Source: Frankiales bacterium
Lineage (GTDB): Bacteria; Actinomycetota; Actinomycetes; Mycobacteriales; SCTD01
Direction: 5' to 3'
DNA: 38,510 bases
Assembly: GCA_025966295.1 (NCBI GenBank)
Contig: JAOPVD010000012.1
Coordinates: forward strand, 1 to 38,510
The translations under genes were made by a program, and so were the position numbers. Of this stretch, positions 22,176-29,569 are shown piece by piece. The stretch's first letter is position 1. Every line of letters starts with the position of its first letter. The notes under the pieces were generated by a model, which worked only from the letters and a program-made list of their open reading frames with translations, made no database searches and was not told where the DNA came from.

Positions 22176-23422
22176 CGGACCACCGAGGCGGTGTCCCAGA
22201 CCAGCGGCAGCTTGCTCAGCCCGAGCTGCGGGCCGCTCTCGACGATCTCGTCCGGCCCGACCGACGGGTCCAGTCGGTAGTGCGGGATGCGCTTGTGCCA
22301 CTCCTGGAGCGCCACGGTGAGCTCGAGGCGAGCCAGGTGGGAGCCGAGGCAGCGGTGCGGTCCGCTGCCGAACGAGAAGTGCGTGACGGCCTCGCGGTCG
22401 AAGTCGACCTTCTCAGCGTGCTCGAACTCGAGCGTGTCACGGGACGCCGCGGCCAAGGTCAGCATGACCATGTCGCCCTTCTTCATGGGGCAGCCGTGGA
22501 AGTCCATGTCCTCCTCCACGCGCCGGCCGTCCATGACGATGGCGAAGGCGCGCAGCAGCTCCTCGACCGCAGCCGGCGCGATCGAGGGGTCGTCGATGAT
22601 CCGCTGCCGGTCGTCGTCGTGTGTGGCCAGGTGGTAGAAGGCGTAGCCGAGCTGGCTCTTGACCGTGTCGAGCCCGGCCAGGATCAGCACGAGCGACATG
22701 TTCAGGAACTCCTCGTCGGTGATCGGCCGGTCGCCGATGTTCGACGTTGCGAGGCGGCCGAAGAAGTCGTCCCGCGGGTTCGCGCCGAGCTCTGCCAGCA
22801 GAGCGGTGAAGTACGCCCGGATCTCGGCGAACGCCCGCTGCAGCAGCTCGACCCCCTCGGGGTTGCCAAGGCCGGCGAAGGCGTCCTCGACCCAGGCCAC
22901 GAACTTGTCGGTGTCCTCGGTGGGGAGCTCGACGATCTGCAGGAAGACCTTGGTCGGGAAGACCATGGCGAAGTCGGTCACGAGGTCGACCGAGCCCTTG
23001 TCCATGAGCGACTCGATGAGCTCGACGCAGTCTCGTCGGATGGAGGGCTCGAGCCCTGCGACGACCTTCGGGGAAAACTGCGGGTTGAGCACAGAGCGGT
23101 AGAGCCGGTGGTTCGGCGGGTTCTCCATCGTCGGGATGAAGTGGTAGTCGGGCTCGGGGATGGTCGGCACCGTGGCCGAGCTGCTGAACAGCTGCGGGTT
23201 CTGGAACGCCTCCTGGACCAGGGCGTTGCGGTTGAGCATCCAGAAACCACCGCCGAAGGTGTTCCAGGCGATCGGCGACTTCTCCCGCATCTCGTCCAGG
23301 ACCGTGAAGTACTCCGTGGCCGGGCGCGGCTGGGTGAAGTCGAAGTCGACGACCGGGCAGCCCGCCGCCGTAACCTCCTCGGTGCGGCTCAAGGGAGTGG
23401 CCTCCTCGTGCGTAGCAGTCAC
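22172..23422 (-). CDS. cytochrome P450 monooxygenase
   Basis: A 416-residue soluble bacterial P450. The I-helix oxygen motif is LILAGLDTVKSQ (Ala249-Gly250-Leu-Asp252-Thr253), the K-helix ExxR is Glu288-Leu-Leu-Arg291, and the heme loop FSFGSGPHRCLGSHLARLEL carries the thiolate Cys358. The N-terminal third (ENPPNHRLYRSVLNPQFSP) is also typical. The substrate is unknown; relatives hydroxylate terpenoids, steroids and alkyl chains. I use the GTG at 23420-23422, which has GGAGAGG 5 nt upstream; in-frame sequence before it is not P450-like. It overlaps its ferredoxin by 4 bp and follows an acyl-CoA dehydrogenase. Confidence 0.92.
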   Translation of the reverse strand: MTATHEEATPLSRTEEVTAAGCPVVDFDFTQPRPATEYFTVLDEMREKSPIAWNTFGGGFWMLNRNALVQEAFQNPQLFSSSATVPTIPEPDYHFIPTMENPPNHRLYRSVLNPQFSPKVVAGLEPSIRRDCVELIESLMDKGSVDLVTDFAMVFPTKVFLQIVELPTEDTDKFVAWVEDAFAGLGNPEGVELLQRAFAEIRAYFTALLAELGANPRDDFFGRLATSNIGDRPITDEEFLNMSLVLILAGLDTVKSQLGYAFYHLATHDDDRQRIIDDPSIAPAAVEELLRAFAIVMDGRRVEEDMDFHGCPMKKGDMVMLTLAAASRDTLEFEHAEKVDFDREAVTHFSFGSGPHRCLGSHLARLELTVALQEWHKRIPHYRLDPSVGPDEIVESGPQLGLSKLPLVWDTASVVR

Positions 23423-23498
23423 GTCAGCCTCTCCTCGTCGGTCGTGCATGGGTGGGTGGTCGCAACCAAGCCGGTGCGGCAGATGTACTCGCGGCTGT

Positions 23499-24791
23499 TC
23501 ATCGGGGCACGTCCCGCCACGGACCCCGGTCCTGGCGGGGTTCGGCCGGCAGCCCGAGCAGCCGGTCGCCGATGATGTTCCGCTGGATCTCGTCGGTGCC
23601 ACCGGCGATGCGGTAGCCCGGTGCGCCCAGCAGGTGCTCGGTCCAGGCGAACGTGCCCCACTCGCCCGTGTCGGCCGCGAGGCGCGGGCCGAGGACGGCA
23701 GCAGCCGCCTCGGAGGCCAGCGCCATCCCCTGCACCCAGTGCAGCTTGCGCAGCGAGCCGACCGGTCCGGGCTCGTCGCCCGACAGGCGGGACTCGTGGT
23801 CGCGCTGCGCGGCCAGGCGGGCCACCTGCTCGGAGATCCAGACGTCGGCCAGGAGCTGACGCACGTGGGGGTCGGTGTCGCGCTGCAGCTCCTGGGCGAG
23901 CGGGAGCAGCTGCTGCCAGCCGCCGCCCACGCGGCTGCTCGCGCCGCTGTGGCCGCGTTCGAACCCGAGCGTGGCCAGCGCGACCTTCCACCCGGCCCCG
24001 ACGTCGCCGAGGCGCAGGCTGTCGGGGATCCGGACCTCGTCGAGGAACACCTCGCAGAAGGACGTGCCCCCGGACATCTGTCGAAGCGGCCGCACGTCGA
24101 CCCCGGGGAGGTCGAGCGGGAGCAGGAAGGCAGTGAGGCCCGCCTGCTTGACGGCGTCGGGGTCGGTGCGCGCGATCAGCTCCCCCCACCGGGCGAACTG
24201 CGCACCCGAGCTCCACACCTTCTGCCCGGTGACGACCCAGTCGTCGCCGTCGCGCACGGCCCGCGTGCCGAGTCCACTCAGGTCCGAGCCGGCGGCGGGC
24301 TCGGAGAACAGCTGGCAGCACAGCTCGTCGCCCCGCAGCAGCGGGCGCAGGTGGGTGGCCACCTGGTGCGGCGTGCCGAACAGGCGCAGCGTGGGGGCCA
24401 CCAGGTGAAGAGTGACCGAGGAGAGCTCGTGCGCCGGCGGGACGTCGTAGGCAACCTCGAGAGCGTTGAACGCCTCCTCGTAGGCGGACGACAGCCCCGC
24501 GCCGCCTAGCTCGACGGGCCAGGTCAGCGCGCCGAAGCCGGCGTCGTACTTGCAGCGCTGCCACTCGCCGACCTGCCGGAGCAGGGCCAGCTCGTCCTCG
24601 TGGGAGAGGTCGTGGAAGACCGCGACGGAGTCCGACCCGGCGCCCCAGGCGTCCTCCTGCGAGCGCGGCGCAGCGGACCGGGCGAGCCAGGCTGCGGCGC
24701 GCCGCCCGAATTCCGCCAGCTCCTGCGTGCTCGCAGCCGTGCTCGGCACCGTGGGTCTCCTCGCGCTCGACACCTGCATGACGTGCGTCAC
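23499..24791 (-). CDS. acyl-CoA dehydrogenase (430 residues, helix-G Glu type)
   Basis: A 430-residue FAD-dependent acyl-CoA dehydrogenase. LTWPVELGGAGLSSAYEEAF, CQLFSEPAAGSDLSGLGTRA and WVVTGQKVWSSGAQFARWG form the N-terminal and middle domains; YRIAGGTDEIQRNIIGDRLL is the C-terminal FAD/substrate loop. The loop lacks the MCAD-type Glu (AGGT in place of YEGT), while Glu278 in LGFERG sits where isovaleryl-CoA dehydrogenase and steroid FadE enzymes have the base. The start GTG at 24789-24791 is chosen because GGAGGA lies 4 nt upstream; an ATG 12 bp downstream is an alternative. The ribosome binding site is part of a 14-mer found again at 28645-28658. It lies upstream of the P450 gene on the same transcript. 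Confidence 0.86.
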   Translation of the reverse strand: MTHVMQVSSARRPTVPSTAASTQELAEFGRRAAAWLARSAAPRSQEDAWGAGSDSVAVFHDLSHEDELALLRQVGEWQRCKYDAGFGALTWPVELGGAGLSSAYEEAFNALEVAYDVPPAHELSSVTLHLVAPTLRLFGTPHQVATHLRPLLRGDELCCQLFSEPAAGSDLSGLGTRAVRDGDDWVVTGQKVWSSGAQFARWGELIARTDPDAVKQAGLTAFLLPLDLPGVDVRPLRQMSGGTSFCEVFLDEVRIPDSLRLGDVGAGWKVALATLGFERGHSGASSRVGGGWQQLLPLAQELQRDTDPHVRQLLADVWISEQVARLAAQRDHESRLSGDEPGPVGSLRKLHWVQGMALASEAAAAVLGPRLAADTGEWGTFAWTEHLLGAPGYRIAGGTDEIQRNIIGDRLLGLPAEPRQDRGPWRDVPR

Positions 24792-24795
24792 AGGT

Positions 24796-24809
24796 TCCTC
24801 CGTATGAAT
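24796..24809 (-). repeat. copy 1 of the 14-mer ATTCATACGGAGGA
   Basis: On the minus strand this 14-mer lies directly before the acyl-CoA dehydrogenase start and contains its GGAGGA ribosome binding site. The identical sequence is found on the plus strand at 28645-28658 in the divergent control region. A shared leader or operator is possible. Confidence 0.6.
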
Positions 24810-24852
24810 ACCACCTCGGCTGTCCGTCGTCAGCCTGACCGGACGCCGGCCG

Positions 24853-25260
24853 TCAGCTGCGGGCCAGCCGCCACTGCGGGACGACCGTCCCGTCGACGTC
24901 CTCGAACCAGGCGATGACCGGCGCGCCCGCGCGCAGCTCCGGCCGGCCTGGCAGGTGCCCCACAAGCCGCGTGCCGGGCAGGTCGTCGAGCTCGACGAGC
25001 AGCACGGTGTACGGGGCCGGGAAGGCCGGGTGGACCGCGTGCTCGACCACCGACCACGAGTACACGGTGCCGGTGGGCGTCACCGGTTCCCAGCGCCCCT
25101 CCCAGCTGCCACAGGCGCGGCAGTACGCGCGTGGCACGTGCAGGACGGCGTCGCAGCCGTTGCAGCGGCGCAGGGCCAGCTCGCCGCGGGCGGCGGCCTC
25201 GAAGAAACCGCCCGTGTCGACGTCGTCGGTGACCGGCAGCAGCCGGGGCGTGCCGGTCAC
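24853..25260 (-). CDS. DUF35 zinc-ribbon/OB-fold protein (copy 2)
   Basis: A 135-residue DUF35 protein. The zinc ribbon has CNGC (33-36) and CRAC (47-50), and the OB-fold follows with GTVYSWSVVEHAVHPAFPAP, YTVLLVELDDLPGTRLVGHL and RAGAPVIAWFEDVDG. It contrasts with copy 1 in its longer N-terminus (about 15 residues before the ribbon), so the two are not a recent duplication. The GTG start overlaps the stop of its thiolase-like partner (GTGA at 25257-25260). It should form a heteromeric complex with that protein and give the acyl-CoA binding surface. Confidence 0.85.
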   Translation of the reverse strand: MTGTPRLLPVTDDVDTGGFFEAAARGELALRRCNGCDAVLHVPRAYCRACGSWEGRWEPVTPTGTVYSWSVVEHAVHPAFPAPYTVLLVELDDLPGTRLVGHLPGRPELRAGAPVIAWFEDVDGTVVPQWRLARS

Positions 25261-26438
25261 CGGTCAGCCACGAGGATGAGGCCGCTGCCGGGGGGCAGCG
25301 GGGTGGCGGTGACGAGACAGGTCTCGGCGCCGGGGACCTGCGAGGTCGAGCTTCCGCGGATCTGCCGGACGCCCTCGAGGACGTGGTTCATGCCGTGCAC
25401 GTAGCCCTCCGACAGGTGGCCGCCGCCGGTGTTGATGGGCAGCGACCCGCCGAGCCCGATCGCACCGCTCGCCGCGAACGCGCCCCCCTCGCCCTTCTCG
25501 CAGAAGCCCCAGTCCTCGAGCTGCATCAACACGGTGATCGTGAAGCAGTCGTAGAGCTGAGCGACGTCGATGTCCTCGGGGCCCAAGCCGGCCCGCTCGT
25601 ACAGGACCTTCGACACGGCCGTCGCCGGGAGGGAGGTGATGGACTCGCGGAACAGCGTCGGGAACTGGATGCCCGGCTGCGGGTCGGCCGTGCTGGCCTG
25701 GGCGACCGCGCGGATGACCGCCGGCGGCTGACGCAGGTCCCTGGCCCGTTCGACGGTCGTGACCACCACGGCACAGGCCCCGTCGGTCTCCAGGCAGAAG
25801 TCGAACAGCCGAAGCGGGTCGGCGATGAGGCGGGCGCCCAGATAGTCGTCCATCGACAGCGTCTTGGCGTGCATCTGCGCCGCCGGGTTGTCGTTCGCCC
25901 GCGCGCGGCACGTCGTAGCGATGGCGCCCAGCTGCTCCTCGGTCGTGCCGAACTCGAGCATGTGCCGACGGGCCATGAGAGCGAAGATCTGACCGGGAGT
26001 GACGAGGCCGTACGGCGCGAAGAGCTCGTCATAGCTGCCTGCTCCGCCGACCCGCTGCTCGGACAGGGCGCTCTGCCCGAAGCGGCGCCCCGAGCGGCCG
26101 TTCAGGCCGCGGAAGACCAGGACGGTCGTCGCCTGGCCGGACAGGATTGCCGCGACGGCCTGGGCCACCATCCCCGGCGGGGCGACGCCACCCGGACCGA
26201 CCTCGGACCAGTACGTCAGCTGCGGGATCCCCAGCACGTCAACGAGGTCGTTGTGCCGCACGTTGTCCATGTCGCAGCGCACGATCCCGTCGACGTCCTG
26301 CGCCGTCAGGCCCGCGTCCTCCAGGGCCGCGAGGGCCGCCTGGGCGACGAGGGTCAGCTCGCTGCGCCCCGACGCCCGGGAGAAGTCGGTCGTCCCGATG
26401 CCCGCGATCGCGCAGCGGTCCCGGTGGGAGGTCGCCAT
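25257..26438 (-). CDS. thiolase-like retro-aldolase, Ltp2-type (copy 2, Cys-free)
   Basis: A 393-residue thiolase-fold protein of the lipid-transfer (Ltp2) type. The position of the thiolase nucleophile reads GPGGVAPPGM, with no cysteine, and GHP is replaced by GGGHLSEGYVHG. The family mark AQLYDCFTITVLMQLEDWGF carries Tyr296, and Tyr346 lies in LSEGY; in characterised Ltp2 aldolases tyrosines, not cysteines, act in retro-aldol cleavage of 17-hydroxy steroid side-chain CoA thioesters. The protein thus probably splits a beta-hydroxyacyl-CoA, releasing a ketone or aldehyde and a short acyl-CoA. Its ATG lies 2 bp after the SDR stop; its stop overlaps DUF35 copy 2. Confidence 0.86.
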   Translation of the reverse strand: MATSHRDRCAIAGIGTTDFSRASGRSELTLVAQAALAALEDAGLTAQDVDGIVRCDMDNVRHNDLVDVLGIPQLTYWSEVGPGGVAPPGMVAQAVAAILSGQATTVLVFRGLNGRSGRRFGQSALSEQRVGGAGSYDELFAPYGLVTPGQIFALMARRHMLEFGTTEEQLGAIATTCRARANDNPAAQMHAKTLSMDDYLGARLIADPLRLFDFCLETDGACAVVVTTVERARDLRQPPAVIRAVAQASTADPQPGIQFPTLFRESITSLPATAVSKVLYERAGLGPEDIDVAQLYDCFTITVLMQLEDWGFCEKGEGGAFAASGAIGLGGSLPINTGGGHLSEGYVHGMNHVLEGVRQIRGSSTSQVPGAETCLVTATPLPPGSGLILVADR

Positions 26439-26440
26439 GC

Positions 26441-27223
26441 CTAGCCCGCGGGGTACGGCGAGGAGATGGACACGCCGCCGTCGACGGTGAGGACCGTGCC
26501 CGTGGTGAAGGAGGACGCCGAGGACGCGAAGTACAGGACCGTCCCCACGATCTCCGCTGGGTCGCCCAGCCGGCCGACGGCGTAGCGCTCCTTCGCCCAG
26601 GCGGTCAGGCCCTCGAGGTCCCAGGACGCCGAGATGTCGGTGAGGAACGGTCCCACCATGATCCCGTTGACCCGGACGTTCGGGCCCAGCACGCCGGCGA
26701 AGCCCAGGGTCATGCTGTTGAGCCCCGCCTTCGCCGCCGCGTAGGGCAGGTCGTTCGCCGTCGGCCGGGCCGCGGCGATGCTGCTTATGTTGACGATGGA
26801 CCCGCCGTTGCCGGCCGCCATCCGCTCACCGACCAGGACGCTCAGCCGGAACGGGCCCTTGAGGTTGACCGCGAAGACCTTGTCGTACAGGTCCTCGCTC
26901 AGCTCGGACAGGCTCGGATACAGCGGGGCGATGCCGGCGTTGTTGACGAGGACGTCGACCGCCCCGAACTCGGCGTAGCTGGTCTCCACCAGCTGCTCGA
27001 CGTCGTCCCAGCGGCCGACGTGGCAGGCGACCGGCAAGGCGCGCCGGCCGGTCGCCTCCCGGACCTCCCGCGCGACCTGCTCGCAGGCGTCCAGCTTGCG
27101 GCTCGCGATGACGACGTCGGCCCCGGCCCGGGCCAGACCCAGGACGGTCTCGCGGCCGAGCCCCCGGCTGCCGCCGGTGACGAGGGCGGTCTTACCGGCG
27201 AGCGGCAGGTCTGCGGCGGCCAT
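26441..27223 (-). CDS. SDR-family NAD(P)-dependent oxidoreductase (A)
   Basis: A 260-residue classical short-chain dehydrogenase/reductase. The cofactor loop is TGGSRGLG (16-23), DVLVNNAG follows at about 89-96, the catalytic Ser-Tyr-Lys is in IVNISSIAAARP and LPYAAAKAG, and the end is TGTVLTVDGGVS. It oxidises or reduces an alcohol/ketone with NAD(P). It ends 2 bp before the Ltp2-type gene and begins 1 bp after the amidohydrolase stop, so it belongs to the long minus-strand operon. A 3-hydroxyacyl-CoA or side-chain alcohol is the likely substrate. The Arg in GSRGLG and in ASRK hint at NADP preference, with low certainty. Confidence 0.87.
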   Translation of the reverse strand: MAAADLPLAGKTALVTGGSRGLGRETVLGLARAGADVVIASRKLDACEQVAREVREATGRRALPVACHVGRWDDVEQLVETSYAEFGAVDVLVNNAGIAPLYPSLSELSEDLYDKVFAVNLKGPFRLSVLVGERMAAGNGGSIVNISSIAAARPTANDLPYAAAKAGLNSMTLGFAGVLGPNVRVNGIMVGPFLTDISASWDLEGLTAWAKERYAVGRLGDPAEIVGTVLYFASSASSFTTGTVLTVDGGVSISSPYPAG

Positions 27224-27224
27224 G

Positions 27225-28400
27225 TCAGAAGTCAAGGTGGTAGATGCGCGCGGCGTTGCCGTGCAGGATCTTGCCCATGGCCTCGCGGTCCACCTCGGAG
27301 AAGGTCCGGTCGAGGTACTCGTCAGGACGGACGGCCGTCGTCGCCGGGCCGGGCGACATGCTCGTGGGGTGCGGGAAGTCCGTCTCGTACAGGAAGTTGT
27401 CGGCGCCGAGCTGCTCGATGGCGGCCTTTGCGCTCTTGTCCTCGAACCAGAAGCAGCCGTAGATCTGGCGGGCGAAGTACTCGCTCGGCAGCAGCTCGTA
27501 CTCCGGGTGCTCCTGCGGCACGCCGCAGTTCTTCCACTGCCAGTCGAGGGCCTCGAGGGCGAACGGGATCCACCCGATGCCGCTCTCCACCGAGACGAAG
27601 TCGAGGTCAGGGAAGCGGTGGCAGATGCCGCCGGTGATGATCTGCGAGATCGTCGCGGCGTTGGCGAGGAAGAACGAGACGCCCATTGCGGCGTAGTTCG
27701 CGTGCTTGCCGTTGTCCGGGTGCCCCGTCGAGAAGGGGTCCAGGTCACCGGAGGCGATGTGGTAGTTGATCGGCAGGCCGCGCTCCTCGGCCGCGCGCCA
27801 CATCGGGTCCCAGTAGCGGTCGGTCATCTCGGGGAGGCCGAAGTAGGCGGGGTTCTGGGTGAACGTCACGCCCTTGTGGCCGGCCTGGTAGCAGCGGTCG
27901 ATCTCGGCGACGGTCGCGTCGATGTCCCAGAACGGCAGGCCGGTGATGGCGACGAAGCGGCCGGGCGCGAAGTTCGACCACTCGGTCAGGTAGTCGTTGT
28001 AGGCCTGGATGAGGGCGAGCTGGAGCTCGGCATCCTTCATCGCCACGATGGTCTTGGCGTCGAAGACGGCGATGTTCGGGTACAGCAGCTGCGCGTGGAT
28101 GCCGTACTCGTCCATGACCGCGAGGCGCTGCTTCGGGTCCCAGGTCGCCGGATCGGCGTCGCTGAACCGGCGCGGGTGGAAGGGCGGGTACTCGTGCCAG
28201 CCGGCCATGGCGGCCGCACCGGCGGCGCCGAGCCGCTTGTCCCCAGAGAACCAGGCCTCTTCCTCTGCCTTGTCGTCCCACCTCACGTGCGGGACGCGGT
28301 CGCCCCACTTGGCCACCGACATGCGCGAGGTCCACAGATCCGGCGGCTCGACCACGTGGGTGTCGGCGTCGATGATCAGGATGTCGTCGAAGGTCGTCAC
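27225..28400 (-). CDS. amidohydrolase-family metal-dependent hydrolase
   Basis: A 391-residue TIM-barrel protein of the amidohydrolase-2 group (ACMSD-like decarboxylases and C-C or C-O hydrolases). The metal motif IIDADTHVVEPPDLW (Asp13, His15) opens the barrel, and INYHIASGD, VSVESGIGWIPFALEALDW and YETDFPHPTS (Asp in ETDFPH) supply further ligands. This set of motifs is widespread in actinobacterial degradation clusters, where the reaction is mostly unknown. I use GTG at 28398-28400, which begins the domain; GTG at 28442 would add 14 unrelated residues. It is the first gene of the minus-strand operon, 88 bp from a clear promoter (28488-28516). Confidence 0.84.
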   Translation of the reverse strand: MTTFDDILIIDADTHVVEPPDLWTSRMSVAKWGDRVPHVRWDDKAEEEAWFSGDKRLGAAGAAAMAGWHEYPPFHPRRFSDADPATWDPKQRLAVMDEYGIHAQLLYPNIAVFDAKTIVAMKDAELQLALIQAYNDYLTEWSNFAPGRFVAITGLPFWDIDATVAEIDRCYQAGHKGVTFTQNPAYFGLPEMTDRYWDPMWRAAEERGLPINYHIASGDLDPFSTGHPDNGKHANYAAMGVSFFLANAATISQIITGGICHRFPDLDFVSVESGIGWIPFALEALDWQWKNCGVPQEHPEYELLPSEYFARQIYGCFWFEDKSAKAAIEQLGADNFLYETDFPHPTSMSPGPATTAVRPDEYLDRTFSEVDREAMGKILHGNAARIYHLDF

Positions 28401-28483
28401 GAGATCTCTTCTCTGAGCAGGGACGGCACGGTCGGAAGGCACACGAGGCCGGCTGCGACCGTCGCGTGGGGAGCCGGTGTGAC

Positions 28484-28501
28484 GTAGACCATAAGTAGAC
28501 C
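28484..28501. repeat. tandem GTAGACC repeats over the -10 box
   Basis: GTAGACC occurs at 28484-28490 and 28495-28501, separated by ATAA; the period of 11 bp equals one helical turn. The left copy overlaps the minus-strand -10 box TATGGT, a typical place for a repressor. Confidence 0.5.
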
Positions 28502-28516
28502 GCTGGCCCGGGTCAA
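28488..28516 (-). promoter_or_regulatory. amidohydrolase-operon promoter
   Basis: On the minus strand TTGACC (28516-28511), exactly 17 nt and TATGGT (28493-28488) form the best sigma-70-type promoter in the window. It gives a leader of about 80 nt before the GTG at 28400. It probably drives the genes from the amidohydrolase through the P450 and ferredoxin. Confidence 0.65.
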
Positions 28517-28644
28517 TCTTTCGTCAAGATGAAAGCGGGGCTTTCCGAAGCATCAGGACGGCCCGGCCCGCACGTCCAGAAGGCCTGCGACGCCTCGGGT
28601 TCGAGCCCCACGGTTCTGACGCAGGACCTCCTGGACCTGGACAG

Positions 28645-28658
28645 ATTCATACGGAGGA
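28645..28658 (+). repeat. copy 2 of the 14-mer ATTCATACGGAGGA
   Basis: This plus-strand copy is identical to the minus-strand one at 24796-24809. Here it lies 57 bp before the SDR start and directly before TTGACG, so it does not act as that gene's ribosome binding site. Confidence 0.6.
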
Positions 28659-28687
28659 TTGACGCGGGCCATGTGGTGCGATTCACT
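28659..28687 (+). promoter_or_regulatory. possible promoter of the SDR-ALDH-SnoaL operon
   Basis: TTGACG (28659-28664), a 17-nt spacer and TTCACT (28682-28687) precede the SDR ATG by about 27 nt. The -10 is weak, so activation may be needed. Confidence 0.4.
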
Positions 28688-28714
28688 CGCGGGACTGACC
28701 TCGAAGGAGCATCG

Positions 28715-29494
28715 ATGCAACTGCAGGGACGCACGGCCGTCATCACCGGCGGGACCCAGGGCATCGGCTTCGGCATCGCCCAGGCCTTTCTCGCCGAGGG
28801 CGCCAACGTCGTGATCGGCAGCCGTTCCGAAGCGAACGGCGCCAAGGCCCTAGCGGAGCTCGGCGCCCCGGATCGCGCGATGTTCCTCACCTGCGACGTC
28901 CTTGTCCGCAGCGACGTGGACCGCCTCGTCGACAGCGCGGCCGCGCGCTTCGGCAGCGTCGACGTCCTCGTGAACAACGCGGGCGGCAGCGACGGCTTCG
29001 CGCTGGTGCACGAGATGAGCGACGAGGCCTGGGACAAGTGCATGACGTGGTCCGTCGACTCGGCCTTCTGGGCCTCGCGGCGGGCTCTCAACCACATGGT
29101 GGACCAGGGATGGGGCCGCATCATCAACATCTCCTCCACCGAGGGAAAGCAGGCCAGCAAGCCCACCGTGAGCCACTACATCACCGCCAAGCACGCGCTG
29201 AACGGCTTCACCAAGGCGGTCGCCTTCGAGTACGGCAGGCAGGGCATCACCAGCAACGGCATCTGCCCCGGGGCCATCGAGACCGAGCGCATGAAGGAGG
29301 TCGGCCCCGCCTACGCCGAGTCGAACGGCCTGACCTACGAGGAGTTCCTGGCCACCTACACGGCGGACGCCATGACCGGCCAGATGAACACCGTCGAGCA
29401 GGTGGCCGCGCTGGCGGTACTGCTGGCCAGCGAGGTGGGTGCCGGCATCACGGGAGCCTTGCTGAACGTCGACGGCGGCACTGCCTCCTGGTGA
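28715..29494 (+). CDS. SDR-family NAD(P)-dependent oxidoreductase (B)
   Basis: A 259-residue short-chain dehydrogenase. The cofactor loop is TGGTQGIG (12-19), DVLVNNAGG follows, and the catalytic residues are in NISSTEGKQ and VSHYITAKHALNGF (Tyr-x3-Lys). The substrate loop ICPGAIETERMKEVGPAYAE is long, as in enzymes for bulky alcohols such as terpenoid or steroid alcohols. AAGGAG (28704-28709) lies 5 nt before the ATG. It opens the plus-strand operon with the aldehyde dehydrogenase 75 bp downstream; together they could oxidise an alcohol to an acid for CoA activation by the minus-strand genes. A weak CCCGGG hairpin (29502-29517) follows it. Confidence 0.87.
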   Translation: MQLQGRTAVITGGTQGIGFGIAQAFLAEGANVVIGSRSEANGAKALAELGAPDRAMFLTCDVLVRSDVDRLVDSAAARFGSVDVLVNNAGGSDGFALVHEMSDEAWDKCMTWSVDSAFWASRRALNHMVDQGWGRIINISSTEGKQASKPTVSHYITAKHALNGFTKAVAFEYGRQGITSNGICPGAIETERMKEVGPAYAESNGLTYEEFLATYTADAMTGQMNTVEQVAALAVLLASEVGAGITGALLNVDGGTASW

Positions 29495-29569
29495 CCGGCG
29501 TCCCGGGCTGACCCGGGCGCGCCCCACGAGCTCCCTACCCGAGACCACCTCCCGGAAGGCCCTGACCTG

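Larger units (their letters stand above)
28401..28714. other. divergent control region, amidohydrolase operon / SDR-ALDH operon
   Basis: These 314 bp contain no gene I can support. They hold the minus-strand promoter (28488-28516) with direct repeats at 28484-28501, an inverted repeat CTTTC/GAAAG (28518-28535), CAGGA-CC-TCCTG (28622-28633), the 14-mer at 28645-28658 and a weak plus-strand promoter (28659-28687). Confidence 0.6.

Noticed and set aside
12280..28400. Reading the cluster as a cholesterol side-chain (igr/kstR-type) locus
   Set aside because: It has P450, FadE, DUF35 and Ltp2-type genes, but no MaoC/ChsH hydratase, Mce transporter, ring-degradation genes or KstR-type repressor, and it adds the kinase and CoA-transferases.
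28597..28609. GGGTTCGAGCCCC, which looks like a tRNA T-arm and could suggest a tRNA fragment or attachment site
   Set aside because: Only a 3-bp stem forms around the loop and no acceptor, D or anticodon arm can be built in the surrounding bases.
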